48,008 bases of DNA from Anaerolineae bacterium (GCA_014879665.1 JACSRP010000129.1:1-48008); one strand, 5' to 3'. Shown: positions 36,105-47,008, counted from the first letter of the stretch. Notes: a model not told the origin generated them from the letters alone. Numbers and translations: made by a program.

Positions 36105-37928
36105 CTAGAGATGCCAGAACAGCGTCATTCCTACGATCAACATCACGAATACAATTACTAACATCGGGAAACCAATCTTCAAAAAGTCATTCGGCTTGTA
36201 ACCGCCGGGACCCATCATCAGGATATTCACGGAATGAGCCATCGGTGTTAGGAATGCCGCCGAACAGCCAATGGCGGCAGCGACGCTGACAGCCTGCGGA
36301 TTGAGGCCGAGATCAAGGGCAGCGGCGATAACAATTGGCGCAGCTAACAGCGCGGTAACCTGACCGCCGATGACCTGTGTGACCAGCATGGAAAATAAGA
36401 AGGCCCCTCCGACGAAACCCAGCGCCCCTAAGGGGGAGAACAGGTGAATGACTATATCGCCTATCTGATCAGCGATGCCAGTGTGCATCATGGCAGTGCT
36501 TAAGGGGAGAAAACCGGCGATCAGGAACAGCACTTGCCATTCAATAGCGCGGTAGGCTTCGTCCATTTCCAAACACCCACTGACGACCATTGCAATGCCG
36601 CCAGCGAGCATGGCGATGGCCCCCGGAACAATGTTGAAAACCGAAGCTAACAGCGCCAGCGTGGCGATGAGGATGGCGATCCAGATTTTTTCGGGATGTT
36701 TGGGGCGTGCAAGCTGGGCGCTTTTAATCACTAGAAAATCAGAATCACGCGCGAGTTTATCAATTTTAGCAGGCGGCCCAACCATGAGCAGTGCGTCGCC
36801 CACATCAAGTTTGAATTTACCAACATCGGTGCGATAGCTGCGACCCTCACGCCATAGTGCGACGGTGGTTAGCCCATATTTATCGCGGAAACGTAAGTCT
36901 TGAAGCGTGTGACCGATGGTGCTGGAGCGAGGCGGGATAATCACTTCGCTCAAATCTACGATCATCTGATTAGTCCAGCGCGCCTCACTGTTTCGAGCGG
37001 GTACCAACCCGCGCTGGTGAAGCTGCTCAATGCGGTCTTGCCTTCCCATAACCAGCAGGTAATCATTGATCATTAGTTTTTCTGAGGCTGTGGGCGTTAG
37101 GATAGCTTGATGATTGCGCCAGATGGCGAGCACTGTCAAGCCGAGATTGCCGCCAATTTCGCTTTCCTGTAGTGTGAGGTTGATCAAGTTGGAGGTGGGT
37201 TCAACACGCACTTCCCACATGCGCTCATTGAGTTGATAGGTACTGGCGAGTGCCTGACTGAGCGTGGATGCGCTGGCACTTTGCCCGATTGACTCTCGAT
37301 GTGGAAGCAGTTTTCTGCCCAACAGGGTCATGAAGATGATGGCTGCTATCGCGATAATTCCGCCTGTTGGCAGGAAGTCAAGCATAGAGAGGCCAGAGAG
37401 TCCGTTTGCGATTAGCACGCCATTCATGACGATATTGGCGGTTGTGAAATAAGTAGCCATTCCACCGACGAGCGTTCCGAAGGCCAGCGGAATCAGTAGT
37501 TTTGATGCGCGCACCTGTGATTCCTGCGAAACTTGTATGGCGACTGGCAGCAGCATCGCGCAGGCGGCGATATTATTCATGACTATGGAAAGAAGCGCGC
37601 CGGTGCTCATGAACAGAAAGACCAGCTTGATTTCGCTTCCCCCGCCTATCTGTTTGATCCAATCAGCTAACCGTTGGGCAACGCCGGTGGTTTCCAGACC
37701 TTCGGAGATGAGAAATAGGCCGATCAGGGTGATAATGGCCGGGTTGCTGAAGCCTTCAATCGCTTCATTCGGTGTGACAAGGCCGGTGATTGCTAGTGAG
37801 AGCAAGACCAGCATAGCAACCAGATCGCTGCGCATACGATTCGAAAGAATCAAGACCAGCGCAATGGCAACGATGATGATCAGAATGAACTGTGGAGAAA
37901 TAACCATGCGCTGCCGTTCATATTGCAT
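36105..37928 (-). CDS. SLC13-family permease with two RCK_C (TrkA-C) domains
   Basis: 12-TM-like pattern with central cytosolic VIIPPRSSTIGHTLQDLRFRDKYGLTTVALWREG...VGDALLMVGPPAKIDKL; start may be internal MVISPQF. Confidence 0.87.
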   Translation of the reverse strand: MQYERQRMVISPQFILIIIVAIALVLILSNRMRSDLVAMLVLLSLAITGLVTPNEAIEGFSNPAIITLIGLFLISEGLETTGVAQRLADWIKQIGGGSEIKLVFLFMSTGALLSIVMNNIAACAMLLPVAIQVSQESQVRASKLLIPLAFGTLVGGMATYFTTANIVMNGVLIANGLSGLSMLDFLPTGGIIAIAAIIFMTLLGRKLLPHRESIGQSASASTLSQALASTYQLNERMWEVRVEPTSNLINLTLQESEIGGNLGLTVLAIWRNHQAILTPTASEKLMINDYLLVMGRQDRIEQLHQRGLVPARNSEARWTNQMIVDLSEVIIPPRSSTIGHTLQDLRFRDKYGLTTVALWREGRSYRTDVGKFKLDVGDALLMVGPPAKIDKLARDSDFLVIKSAQLARPKHPEKIWIAILIATLALLASVFNIVPGAIAMLAGGIAMVVSGCLEMDEAYRAIEWQVLFLIAGFLPLSTAMMHTGIADQIGDIVIHLFSPLGALGFVGGAFLFSMLVTQVIGGQVTALLAAPIVIAAALDLGLNPQAVSVAAAIGCSAAFLTPMAHSVNILMMGPGGYKPNDFLKIGFPMLVIVFVMLIVGMTLFWHL

Positions 37929-38063
37929 AAAATCGGATGTGTATCTACATCCGGAAACCAGCGAAACAGGTAAGGATTCAGGTATTTTAGCTCATTATGA
38001 TTACACGTGTGTATGATCGGCAGCGGGCAAGTAGTGGGTGCTATATAGAACGGAGAACCTTCG

Positions 38064-39266
38064 ATGTCACATTCTGCCGCCTTAGCGGGCGTGCGCGTGC
38101 TGGATTTTACGCGGGTGCTGGCCGGCCCGTTTTGTACGATGCTGCTGGCCGATATGGGCGCGGAGGTGATAAAGGTTGAAAGTTTACAGGGTGACGATAC
38201 TCGCCAGTGGGGGCCGCCGTGGTTTGAAAATGATGGCGAACGAGAATCGGCCTATTACTTGAGCGTGAACCGTAACAAACGCAGCATCGCGCTGAATCTG
38301 AAAGCGCCTGAGGGACAGAAGATCGCGCGGAAGCTGGCTGCGCAAAGCCATATTGTCGTTGAAAATTTGCGACCCGGGGGAATGGGCGCATTTGGCCTCG
38401 GTTTTAACGACTTGATCGCCATACAACCCGCGCTCGTTTATGCCAGCGTGACCGGATACGGGCAAAATGGCCCCTACAGCGAACGCCCCGGCTATGATTT
38501 CGTGATACAGGCACAAAGCGGCATGATGAGTATTACCGGGCCAGAAACGGGCGAACCCTATAAGCTGGGCGTGGCAATTTGCGATGTGGTTGCTGGCCTA
38601 TTTGCTGCCACCTCAATACTGGCAGCACTGCGCCAAGCGGAAGCCGTGGGACAGGGGCAGCATCTGGATATTGGGTTGTTGGATACCTCGCTGGCCGCGC
38701 TGGTGAACGTTGCCAGCGGCGCCCTGGTCAGTAATCAGCCGCCTGCCAGATACGGCAACGCGCATCCAAGTATTGTACCTTACCAGTTGTTCGATGCTGA
38801 GGACAAAGCATTTGCGCTGGCTGCCGGTAATGATCGCCAGTTTGCGGCATTATGCGGCGTGATCGGCCAACCAGAACTAGCTAACGACGAACGATTTGCT
38901 GCGAACCCCGCACGAGTTGCACATCGTGAAGCACTAGTCGAAATTTTGCAGGTTGTGTTTCGCACGCGCAAGGCTGAGACATGGGTGGATAAGCTGCTGC
39001 TTGCAGGCGTTCCAGCCGGATCACTCAATGACGTACTGGCAGCTTTGAACGATCCGCAGGTGCAGTCGCGCGGGCTGGTGCAAACGGTAGCGTTTTTGGG
39101 GGATACGCTTAAACTGGTTGGGCCGGCGGTACAGTTTTCGGCAACGCCCCCTACAGTGCGAAGCGCGCCGCCGCGGTTAGGGCAGCACACCAATGAGATT
39201 CTTCAAGGAATTGGGATGAGTGACGCCGATATATCTACACTGCGGCAGAGCGGCGTGGTGGGATAG
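38064..39266 (+). CDS. CaiB/BaiF (class III) CoA-transferase family protein
   Basis: AGVRVLDFTRVLAGPFCTMLLADMGAEVIKVE; NRNKRSIALNLKAPEGQ; VVENLRPGGM; GGAGAA upstream of ATG. Confidence 0.92.
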   Translation: MSHSAALAGVRVLDFTRVLAGPFCTMLLADMGAEVIKVESLQGDDTRQWGPPWFENDGERESAYYLSVNRNKRSIALNLKAPEGQKIARKLAAQSHIVVENLRPGGMGAFGLGFNDLIAIQPALVYASVTGYGQNGPYSERPGYDFVIQAQSGMMSITGPETGEPYKLGVAICDVVAGLFAATSILAALRQAEAVGQGQHLDIGLLDTSLAALVNVASGALVSNQPPARYGNAHPSIVPYQLFDAEDKAFALAAGNDRQFAALCGVIGQPELANDERFAANPARVAHREALVEILQVVFRTRKAETWVDKLLLAGVPAGSLNDVLAALNDPQVQSRGLVQTVAFLGDTLKLVGPAVQFSATPPTVRSAPPRLGQHTNEILQGIGMSDADISTLRQSGVVG

Positions 39267-39327
39267 TGCCTGCGGTACAATCATAGAAATCACTCCGGTA
39301 ATTTGTAATCTGCGATTTTGGTGACAG

Positions 39328-40911
39328 ATGATTATTTTTTATAACGCAAACATACATACGATGAACCCGCGCTCACCGCAGGCAGATGCCGCGATGGTGG
39401 ATGACAGCGGGCGTATTCGGTGGGTTGGCAGCTTAGGTGCGATGCCTACGATTGAGGGGGCTGATACGCCGGAACGCATCAACTTAGAGGGACGAACACT
39501 GATACCGGGCTTTAACGATGCGCATGTGCATATCTGGAAATTGGGACTTTTGCTGACGGTGCAAGTGGATGCGCGGGCGGCTGCTGCGCCGGATATTGCT
39601 TCAATCGTGATGAATTTCGCGGCGCGCGCTCAAGATACCTCGCCCGGCGTCTGGTTGACGGGCCGCGGCTATAACGAGGTTGAACTCCCCGAATACCGAC
39701 ACCCAACTCGCTATGATCTTGACCGCGCGAGTACCGAACATCCGATTGCGCTAACCCGCACCTGCGGCCATATGATTGTGGCGAACAGCAAGGCGCTAGA
39801 ACTTGCGGGGATCACCCGTGAAACGCCAGACCCTCCCGGCGGGTTTGTCGTGCACGATGGCAGTGGCGAGCCTACGGGGCTGCTTCAGGAAACGGCGCAG
39901 GGATTACTGACGCGGGTCATTCCCGATTATGACGATGAGACGATGGCGCGGGCGATACGTGCAGCCAATGATCATCAACTGCGGTTAGGGATTACCAGCG
40001 CAACTGATCCTCTGCTGACCCCGCTGCACCTGCGGGTATACCGCCAGCTTGAGGCTGCGGGCGATCTTGCAGTGCGAGTGAACGGCCTGCCCATTCGCCG
40101 GCCTGATGGCGGCACAGAGACGCTGCCGCTGCCGGAGCGATATATCAGTAATACGCTGCGAATTGACTGTGTTAAATTCTTTGCGGATGGCGGCTTGAGC
40201 GGGGCAACTGCCGCCATTAGCCAACCGTATAAGGAAACTGGCTCGCGGGGTGTGCTGCGATTTGATGATGATGATTTATTCAACCTGATGTGGGAGGCGC
40301 ATGATGCCGGATTCCGAATTGCGACTCATGCGATTGGCGATGTAGCTATTGAGCAGGTACTTTCGATCTATGAAGCGCTGTATGCGCGTAAACCTGTGGC
40401 CGGGCTGCGGCATCGGATTGAGCATCTGGGACTGCCTGATGCTGGACAGCTGACGCGCTGCAAGGCCAACAATGTGATCGCCGTACCGCAGACGATCTTC
40501 CTCTATGCGCTGGGTACTACGTTTCGCCGCTATTTGCCAGATGTCTATTACACCCGCTGTTATCCTGTACGTTCGATGCTGGAAGCTGGACTAACGGTTG
40601 CCTTGAGTTCGGATGCGCCGGTAGTGCCGGATGATAACCCGCTGTTAGGAATGAAGGCTGCGATAGATCGTCAGGATGGCAATGGCAATCCGCTGGCGCC
40701 AGAACAGGCGATCTCCGCCTACGATGCCTTATACGCTTATACCATGGGCGGGGCGATTGCCAGCGGCGATCAGGGCAACCGCGGCAGCATTGAACCGGGA
40801 AAATGGGCTGATTTCGCGGTGTTAAGCGATGATCCGCTGACCGTTCCTACGGAAGCACTGCCGGAAATTCGCGTACACCAGACCTATGTTGGAGGCGTGT
40901 TGGCGACATAG
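39328..40911 (+). CDS. Amidohydrolase, YtcJ-like
   Basis: LEGRTLIPGFNDAHVHIWKLGL; DCVKFFADGGLSGATAAI; ATHAIGDVAIEQVL; RIEHLGLP; LSSDAPVVPDDN. Confidence 0.9.
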   Translation: MIIFYNANIHTMNPRSPQADAAMVDDSGRIRWVGSLGAMPTIEGADTPERINLEGRTLIPGFNDAHVHIWKLGLLLTVQVDARAAAAPDIASIVMNFAARAQDTSPGVWLTGRGYNEVELPEYRHPTRYDLDRASTEHPIALTRTCGHMIVANSKALELAGITRETPDPPGGFVVHDGSGEPTGLLQETAQGLLTRVIPDYDDETMARAIRAANDHQLRLGITSATDPLLTPLHLRVYRQLEAAGDLAVRVNGLPIRRPDGGTETLPLPERYISNTLRIDCVKFFADGGLSGATAAISQPYKETGSRGVLRFDDDDLFNLMWEAHDAGFRIATHAIGDVAIEQVLSIYEALYARKPVAGLRHRIEHLGLPDAGQLTRCKANNVIAVPQTIFLYALGTTFRRYLPDVYYTRCYPVRSMLEAGLTVALSSDAPVVPDDNPLLGMKAAIDRQDGNGNPLAPEQAISAYDALYAYTMGGAIASGDQGNRGSIEPGKWADFAVLSDDPLTVPTEALPEIRVHQTYVGGVLAT

Positions 40912-40934
40912 ATCATTACATTGCTTAATATTAC

Positions 40935-43900
40935 TTAGGGCAAGGAAGACTGACCGCGCATATTTTTAACACGATCTGTTGTGGGAACGGTAAAGCTGAT
41001 ATTTGCCCCGGACAATGGGCTGGTATTTTCCACCCAGATGCGCCCGTCATGGGCTTCGACTGCCAGCTTACACAAGGTAAGCCCAAGCCCACTGCCGCGT
41101 GTTCCACGCCTCGGAATATTCTCTTTCACCTGACGGAAACGCTCAAAAATGCGTTCGCGTTCAGCGAAAGGGATGCCTACGCCGCTATCGGCAACGGAAA
41201 CTTTTATCTCATAGCCTTGCAACTGCGCGGAAATTAAGATTTGCCCACCTTGCGGCGTGTGACGTATGGAATTGTCAATCAAATTGACCAACACGCGACG
41301 GATGATGTCTTCATCAGCAAAAAGCTCTGGAAGGGCGCTATCTACAAAAATTTGGAGATCGATTTCGGCTTCTACAATACTGCTTAAAAGGGTGTTTATG
41401 GCGGCATCAAGCATTTGCGGAAGCGGAATTGCCCGACGGTTTAGCGGCATTTCACGGCGTTCCAGTTTCGCAATATCCAGTAGGCTGTCTACGATTCGCA
41501 TCAAGTCGCGCGCGCTTTCTTCGGCCACTTCAATCGTCTTACGCGCTATCGCGTTTTCAGGCGTATCAGCGAGATCTTCGTGCGCCAGAGTCAAGCCTGT
41601 TTGGATCGCCCACAAAGGCCCGCGCAGATCGTGAACCATCATGCGGGTGACTTCATTTCGATAATCGCTTAACTGCTGCTGCTCGGTCATATCTCTGAAC
41701 AATAGCAGTCGCCCGGTGATTTCACCGCCTTCGCTGCGAACCGGCCCCCCGACCTCCTCAATGTGAATGGTTTGGTCTCCGGTTTCACGGGTAAATTCAC
41801 GACGGGTAATGCGTTCAGGCTCAAGCCGGAGCTGGCGGGCAAGCTGTGTTAGTTCGCTGCGGCTGTAGCCCATGCCAATTGGCTCATCGCTGCCCATTGA
41901 CTGCGTGAGGATAGTGACCAGATGTTGACCTAATACCTCATCTTTTTCGAGGCCAATCATGCGTTCAGCGGCGGGATTGCAATCTATTAAGCGTCCGTCA
42001 CGATCCAGAAGGATGACACCATTGCGCGTAGAATTCAAAATCGCGGCCATGCGATTATTACCCGCGCGAATTTCCTCTACTAATGCCGTATTATCCAAAT
42101 GCCCGGCAACTTGATTTGAGAGCAGTATCAGGCTGTTCAGATCGCGTTGGCGCACCTTCATTCCGGACGGAAGAAGCACACATAATACATGACGGGTTCC
42201 GGCTGTGCCTTTAATCGGAACGCTGATTAAGGTCTCATTATTGCCCACACCCTCTTCAATTTTAATTTCGCCGGTGCGTGCGGCGTTCAGCGCCGCCTGC
42301 GATATGGCAGCCGGCTGCTGGGTCGTGCCGGTTTCAGGGCGCTTCAGCGCGACAATTAACGATACCTGATTGCTTTGTGGTAGATAGCGAAATAGTAACG
42401 CATCGTCTGCGCTAAGCATGGCACGCGCAGTTTCGATAATTGCACCTGCCACGGCGCGGATATTATCAGCTGTTGTTACACGCAGCGTCAGCGCCTGCAA
42501 ATGATGCAGGGACGCAATCTGATGTTTATGATCTTCAACCAAATGAGCATTTTCAATGCTAATGACGGCGTGGGCGGCCAATCTGGTCAAGAAATTAAGG
42601 TGATCGTCCCGAAAGAAATTGGAACGCCGGCTGGCAACCATTAGAACGCCGATCACGGCGCGATCACGTTCTAACGGCACTGCAACCAGTGAATGAAAAT
42701 CCGGAGTTAAATCGGTGACCATATTCGACTGACGAAGCTCTCCTATATTTCGAGATTCACCGGTTTTAGCAATACTCTCTACAAAATAATCACGCATACC
42801 GGATGATCGGAAACTATGGCGAATGTCTCCAATATGGTCGCGGGTGGTTAACGACCAGATTTCATCTCCGTCAGCGCGAATGGCTAGCAGCGCGGTATCG
42901 CCGCCTGCTGCCTGCATTGCCCCGGCTAACATCTGGCGCACAATCTGGTCAAAATTGAGCGAGGTCGAAATTTGACGCGCGGTATCTTCGATGATGGTTA
43001 ATTCGTCTAACCGCCGGTGTAATGCGCGATGGCCTTCCTCATATTCTTGTAGTGTTTGGATTTGAGCGGCAATTTGCAGCGCGGCTAATTCTAATAATTG
43101 AGCATCCGCTTCCTCAGTTTGCGCACTCTTTGTGATCAATAGTCCTAACGTGGACTCGCCGGTGCTCAAGGGATAAAGTGTGCTTCCGTCTAGCTGATAG
43201 GTTTGTAGGAACTGTTGCAGCGGCACTGGAAGATTGGTGTAATTGAGATGGACAAGGGGCGCGTTTGTCGAAGTTTTGGCTAGCAGCTTCACTATTTCGT
43301 GCCATTGGTCAAAATGAGCTTGAATGTACTCTTGCTGGCTTTCTCCCGTGGGTTTTATATAAAGTGAGACATTCGCTTCATCATCTTCATTAAGTATCAA
43401 AGCCAGCGATTTTTCTGGCAGCATTTCCCCGAGGATGGCAAGACTTTCTGCGACGATTTCATCTACCTGGCTGCGCAGCGCTGTCATCCGGCTGAGATGC
43501 GTCAGCTGCGCCATCTGAACAGCGTAACTTTCTAACACCTTGAAAAGGTGAGAATTATCCAGATATGAAGCGATCAAGCCGTCTAGCATCCGCATCAACG
43601 ATTGATCAATCGGAGGCGGAGAACTGTTTCCGCCGCACAGCAAAATCAACGAGCCTAAAATCGCGGTTTCGCCCTGTAAGGGCACGAGTAGACCGTAGTT
43701 GAACCCGGATTCAGCTGCGTATTGGCCGATGTTAGCGGGGAACTGCCTGCTTGTGTATGAATCGGATAGGGTGATCCACCCCTGAGATGTAGGCAAGCGT
43801 TCTGGCAAAGAAACGGGCCAACCTTCGGCGGTTGTACTGCCAACTGCAACCATTAATTGGGATGCGCCGGGGAGACCTTCCAGCGCGTAAAGCAGCACTG

Positions 43901-44270
43901 CATCAGCATGGGTAAGTTGAAGGGCTGTTTTACCGGCTTCATTGAGAGCCGTTTGGAGAGGTGCTGCCGGGTTAAAATGGCGGTTCAACTGCTCCAACTG
44001 CTCCAACACCGGGCCGCCGGGTGTTGGATTTTGACGATTGCTGATAGTTAGGGCAGCAGCGCCTATACTTATCACGAAGATAAGTATAGTGATCAAAAAT
44101 GAGGGAAGACTGCCGCTAAAAAGTGCGAGCAGCGCAGCAATGAAGGCAAGCGCCGAAACACCCAACAACAGCATCAAAACAAGCGAAAACCTGCGCGCGC
44201 GGCGCATCGTTGAAGGCATCATCACTCGTAAAGCAGCGGGTATCGGCGAAGCCATAGCCCGTGAAATCAT
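40935..44270 (-). CDS. Sensor histidine kinase with N-terminal TM pair, multiple GAF domains and PAS
   Basis: Several GAF-like segments; PAS ILNSTRNGVILLDRDGRLIDCNPAAERMIG; HisKA VHDLRGPLWAIQTGL; HATPase LVNLIDNSIRHTPQGGQI, GVGIPFAERERIFERF, GSGLGLTLCKLAVEAHDG. Confidence 0.88.
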   Translation of the reverse strand: MISRAMASPIPAALRVMMPSTMRRARRFSLVLMLLLGVSALAFIAALLALFSGSLPSFLITILIFVISIGAAALTISNRQNPTPGGPVLEQLEQLNRHFNPAAPLQTALNEAGKTALQLTHADAVLLYALEGLPGASQLMVAVGSTTAEGWPVSLPERLPTSQGWITLSDSYTSRQFPANIGQYAAESGFNYGLLVPLQGETAILGSLILLCGGNSSPPPIDQSLMRMLDGLIASYLDNSHLFKVLESYAVQMAQLTHLSRMTALRSQVDEIVAESLAILGEMLPEKSLALILNEDDEANVSLYIKPTGESQQEYIQAHFDQWHEIVKLLAKTSTNAPLVHLNYTNLPVPLQQFLQTYQLDGSTLYPLSTGESTLGLLITKSAQTEEADAQLLELAALQIAAQIQTLQEYEEGHRALHRRLDELTIIEDTARQISTSLNFDQIVRQMLAGAMQAAGGDTALLAIRADGDEIWSLTTRDHIGDIRHSFRSSGMRDYFVESIAKTGESRNIGELRQSNMVTDLTPDFHSLVAVPLERDRAVIGVLMVASRRSNFFRDDHLNFLTRLAAHAVISIENAHLVEDHKHQIASLHHLQALTLRVTTADNIRAVAGAIIETARAMLSADDALLFRYLPQSNQVSLIVALKRPETGTTQQPAAISQAALNAARTGEIKIEEGVGNNETLISVPIKGTAGTRHVLCVLLPSGMKVRQRDLNSLILLSNQVAGHLDNTALVEEIRAGNNRMAAILNSTRNGVILLDRDGRLIDCNPAAERMIGLEKDEVLGQHLVTILTQSMGSDEPIGMGYSRSELTQLARQLRLEPERITRREFTRETGDQTIHIEEVGGPVRSEGGEITGRLLLFRDMTEQQQLSDYRNEVTRMMVHDLRGPLWAIQTGLTLAHEDLADTPENAIARKTIEVAEESARDLMRIVDSLLDIAKLERREMPLNRRAIPLPQMLDAAINTLLSSIVEAEIDLQIFVDSALPELFADEDIIRRVLVNLIDNSIRHTPQGGQILISAQLQGYEIKVSVADSGVGIPFAERERIFERFRQVKENIPRRGTRGSGLGLTLCKLAVEAHDGRIWVENTSPLSGANISFTVPTTDRVKNMRGQSSLP

Positions 44271-44364
44271 CCAACTCGTTCAAGCAAATGTTGTTATCAT
44301 TACAATTATCACTTTAAGAGGGAATCCCCCTGTTTTTTCCATAAGCTTTATGACTTGCAGAGTC

Positions 44365-45759
44365 TCAGCGCACCGTCACAGCGATTTTGTCAGAACTACG
44401 GCGGGGCTGAACCAGTACAAACAGGGCACAGGCAATACCGAGTAACCACCAAAGCCCGAAGGCGAAGCGATCCCATATCGTAATAGCATCGCCCAGTCCA
44501 AAAAAGGCGTGCGCAGTTAATCCCGCGGCAACCGCTAGCGCTAACATCTGTTCGTTGACTGATCCTTTTTGCCATACCTTCCAGAGCATCCACAGAGCGA
44601 CAATTTGCAGAGCGATATACAGCATAAATCCGGGTATGCCAAGATCTGCGGCGAACTGAAGCCACTCATTATGTGTGTGCGGAAGGATTCGCTGCCCGTT
44701 GATATAACCGGTGACGGGATAATCATCGCGCACAGGGCCATAGCGGAAGTTGTTTACGCCAACGCCACTTAGTGGGTGGTCAATCACAATTGAAAGTACG
44801 CTTTCCCACATTAGCAGGCGGCTGGATGCGCTGCCCTCGTCACGTTCGGCCAGTTCGGCAGCCTGCGGATTGATGATGCCGCTGAGGAGGACTAACTCAG
44901 TAATAAAGAAAAAGGCGACAATTCCAAGACCAATCTTTCGCCAGCGGCCAGATGGCACCATCAACCAGACAATGGCGAACAGAACTAAGAGGACGCCAAA
45001 AATTGCTAGCCGGCTTTGCCCTAAAAATAGCGCGCTCCAGAGGAAAATGAAGGCGGTGCTGGAGATGCCCGCCAGAACTAAACTTGAGCGTGCACCCGCC
45101 GCGCGCCACTGCCGCCATGACCATATACCAACGCCAGCGCAGAATGGCGCGAACCACGCCATCGCGCCGCCAATTTCATTTACGTTAAATCCCCCCTCAG
45201 CTCCGGGGAAAGCGCGAAATTGGGGAAGCAAATGAATGATGAATTCAAGCTGGTTGGATTTAGTGGTGTACTGGGCAGCAGTTAATCCGAGGATGCCTAT
45301 GAGTAAGCCTAGCCCTATGCTGAACCAGATCAGTTCACGGGCTGATCCCTGTCTAAAGGCACGATCAGCAAAGGTTGTTGCTATAAGAATGCCAAAAATT
45401 GGCCTGCCGAGCGCTACCAGATTGTAAGGAAGGGTGAACTGGATCGAGAGAATATCGAGATGAACGATGCCCTGACGATAGGGCGCGATAGCGAAGTTGA
45501 GAATGCCCAGCAAAATGAGCAGGATGAAGATAGGATCGAGTGGCGTGGGTTTCCATAATCTCCGATAGAGGATGAGACGGGCTGCCAGAATGGGCAGCAT
45601 GGCTAGAAGTGTCCATACACGGCGAAAATCTGGCGCCCAGAAGGCAGCGATCATGATCAGCAGCGCCAGCCACTCAAAATGCAGTACGATTCGTGCAATG
45701 CGCATAATGAAATGATTAGACTGGGCAGTCGCAGCAGGAAGCAGAGGGGACGATTGCAA
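44365..45759 (-). CDS. O-antigen ligase (Wzy_C) family-like membrane protein
   Basis: Multi-TM; SSRLLMWESVLSIVIDHPLSGVGVNNFRY...PHTHNEWLQFAADLGIPGFMLY. Start may be internal MRIARIV. Confidence 0.82.
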   Translation of the reverse strand: MQSSPLLPAATAQSNHFIMRIARIVLHFEWLALLIMIAAFWAPDFRRVWTLLAMLPILAARLILYRRLWKPTPLDPIFILLILLGILNFAIAPYRQGIVHLDILSIQFTLPYNLVALGRPIFGILIATTFADRAFRQGSARELIWFSIGLGLLIGILGLTAAQYTTKSNQLEFIIHLLPQFRAFPGAEGGFNVNEIGGAMAWFAPFCAGVGIWSWRQWRAAGARSSLVLAGISSTAFIFLWSALFLGQSRLAIFGVLLVLFAIVWLMVPSGRWRKIGLGIVAFFFITELVLLSGIINPQAAELAERDEGSASSRLLMWESVLSIVIDHPLSGVGVNNFRYGPVRDDYPVTGYINGQRILPHTHNEWLQFAADLGIPGFMLYIALQIVALWMLWKVWQKGSVNEQMLALAVAAGLTAHAFFGLGDAITIWDRFAFGLWWLLGIACALFVLVQPRRSSDKIAVTVR

Positions 45760-45841
45760 AACGGCGCGATCCTTTAGGCTGAATTTTAGGTGACGCTGTT
45801 ACAATATACAGTGAAGATTACTTCTATAATCCTAATTACAG

Positions 45842-47008
45842 ATGCCGCCGATGATTACTACACTGACAAATACTTCTTATGATGCAATCCACGAGCATAT
45901 TGCTGGCAAGAAGCTGGTCATTCTATACCCTGAAACGAAAAATCGAAATGTTTTTATCAGCTGCTTAAGCGAATATTACGGCATGTCTATGCAATATTAT
46001 TGCATTCGCGCAGAGCAGAAAACCTTGAAGAGCTGGTTATTAGGGCTGACCGGCAATGCAGATTTCCCCGTGCTTGCACAGGCGTTGAAGGATGGAGACG
46101 CAGCCAGTTGGGCGGAGGCGCTTTCGGCCGATTTTGCCAATATTGCGAAGCAGAACGGAGAAACTGCGCTGCTGTTGGATGAATATGATCGTGTATCCGG
46201 GCAGCGGGATGAAGCACGATTCTGGGGTGCCTTGCTTGCTAACCTTCCACGGGGCGTGCAGATAATTCTCAATGCCCGCCAGTTAGGGCGTGATCCATGG
46301 CAAGAATGGATCGAAAAGGGAGATGTGCGGGTGCTTGGCCGGGAATGGCGGGCTACATCCGGCATGTTTTCAGCTGATCCGTATGAACGCCCAACGCTGG
46401 AGGTTTTTACTTTTGGTGAAGGAAGGGTGCTCATCAATGGGCATGAGGTATCCCGGTGGGATGGCGTGCTGCCCCGAAACCTATTCTTTTATTTGATTGA
46501 TCGCCCCTTAGTCACCCGCGACGAGATTTTTCATGCTTTCTGGCCGACGCTTTCGGTTCGTGAGGCGACTAATGTTTTTCATGTGACCAAGCGCAAAATT
46601 ACGGATCGCCTGAGCCGCGCATCGGGCAATAAAAATATTGAGCTGACACAATATCGAAGCGGGTACTATATTCCCAGTGACCAGCTGACGCGATGCATAG
46701 ATGTTGACGAATTCCGGGAAATGGCTGAATGTGCTGAATCCGGCGGCGATGCTGCCAGTATGAAATTGTATTATTTACGCGCTGTCGAGCTTTATCGTGG
46801 CGAGTTCCTTGAAACTGTGGATATGGATTGGGTCGCTCAACGCCGGGAACAATATCGGGAGATGGTCACTGAAGCCCTCCAGGCTTTAAGCCAGATCGCG
46901 CTCGCTGAAAGCCAACCAGTGCTGGCAAGGGATTACTTGCTCCGCGCGCTGGCACATTCACCGGAACGGGATGATCTGCACCATTACTTGCAGCAGATCA
47001 CGGGCTAA
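45842..47008 (+). CDS. BTAD-domain transcriptional regulator with ATPase-like N-terminal domain
   Basis: C-terminal LPRNLFFYLIDRPLVTRDEIFHAFWPTLSVREATNVFHVTKRKITDRL plus BTAD helices; N-terminal LVILYPETKNRNVFISCL...GETALLLDEYDRV. Confidence 0.82.
   Translation: MPPMITTLTNTSYDAIHEHIAGKKLVILYPETKNRNVFISCLSEYYGMSMQYYCIRAEQKTLKSWLLGLTGNADFPVLAQALKDGDAASWAEALSADFANIAKQNGETALLLDEYDRVSGQRDEARFWGALLANLPRGVQIILNARQLGRDPWQEWIEKGDVRVLGREWRATSGMFSADPYERPTLEVFTFGEGRVLINGHEVSRWDGVLPRNLFFYLIDRPLVTRDEIFHAFWPTLSVREATNVFHVTKRKITDRLSRASGNKNIELTQYRSGYYIPSDQLTRCIDVDEFREMAECAESGGDAASMKLYYLRAVELYRGEFLETVDMDWVAQRREQYREMVTEALQALSQIALAESQPVLARDYLLRALAHSPERDDLHHYLQQITG

Noticed and set aside
41266-41634. 122-aa + strand ORF
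   Set aside because: Antisense to the conserved histidine kinase core; Ser/Arg-rich shadow ORF.
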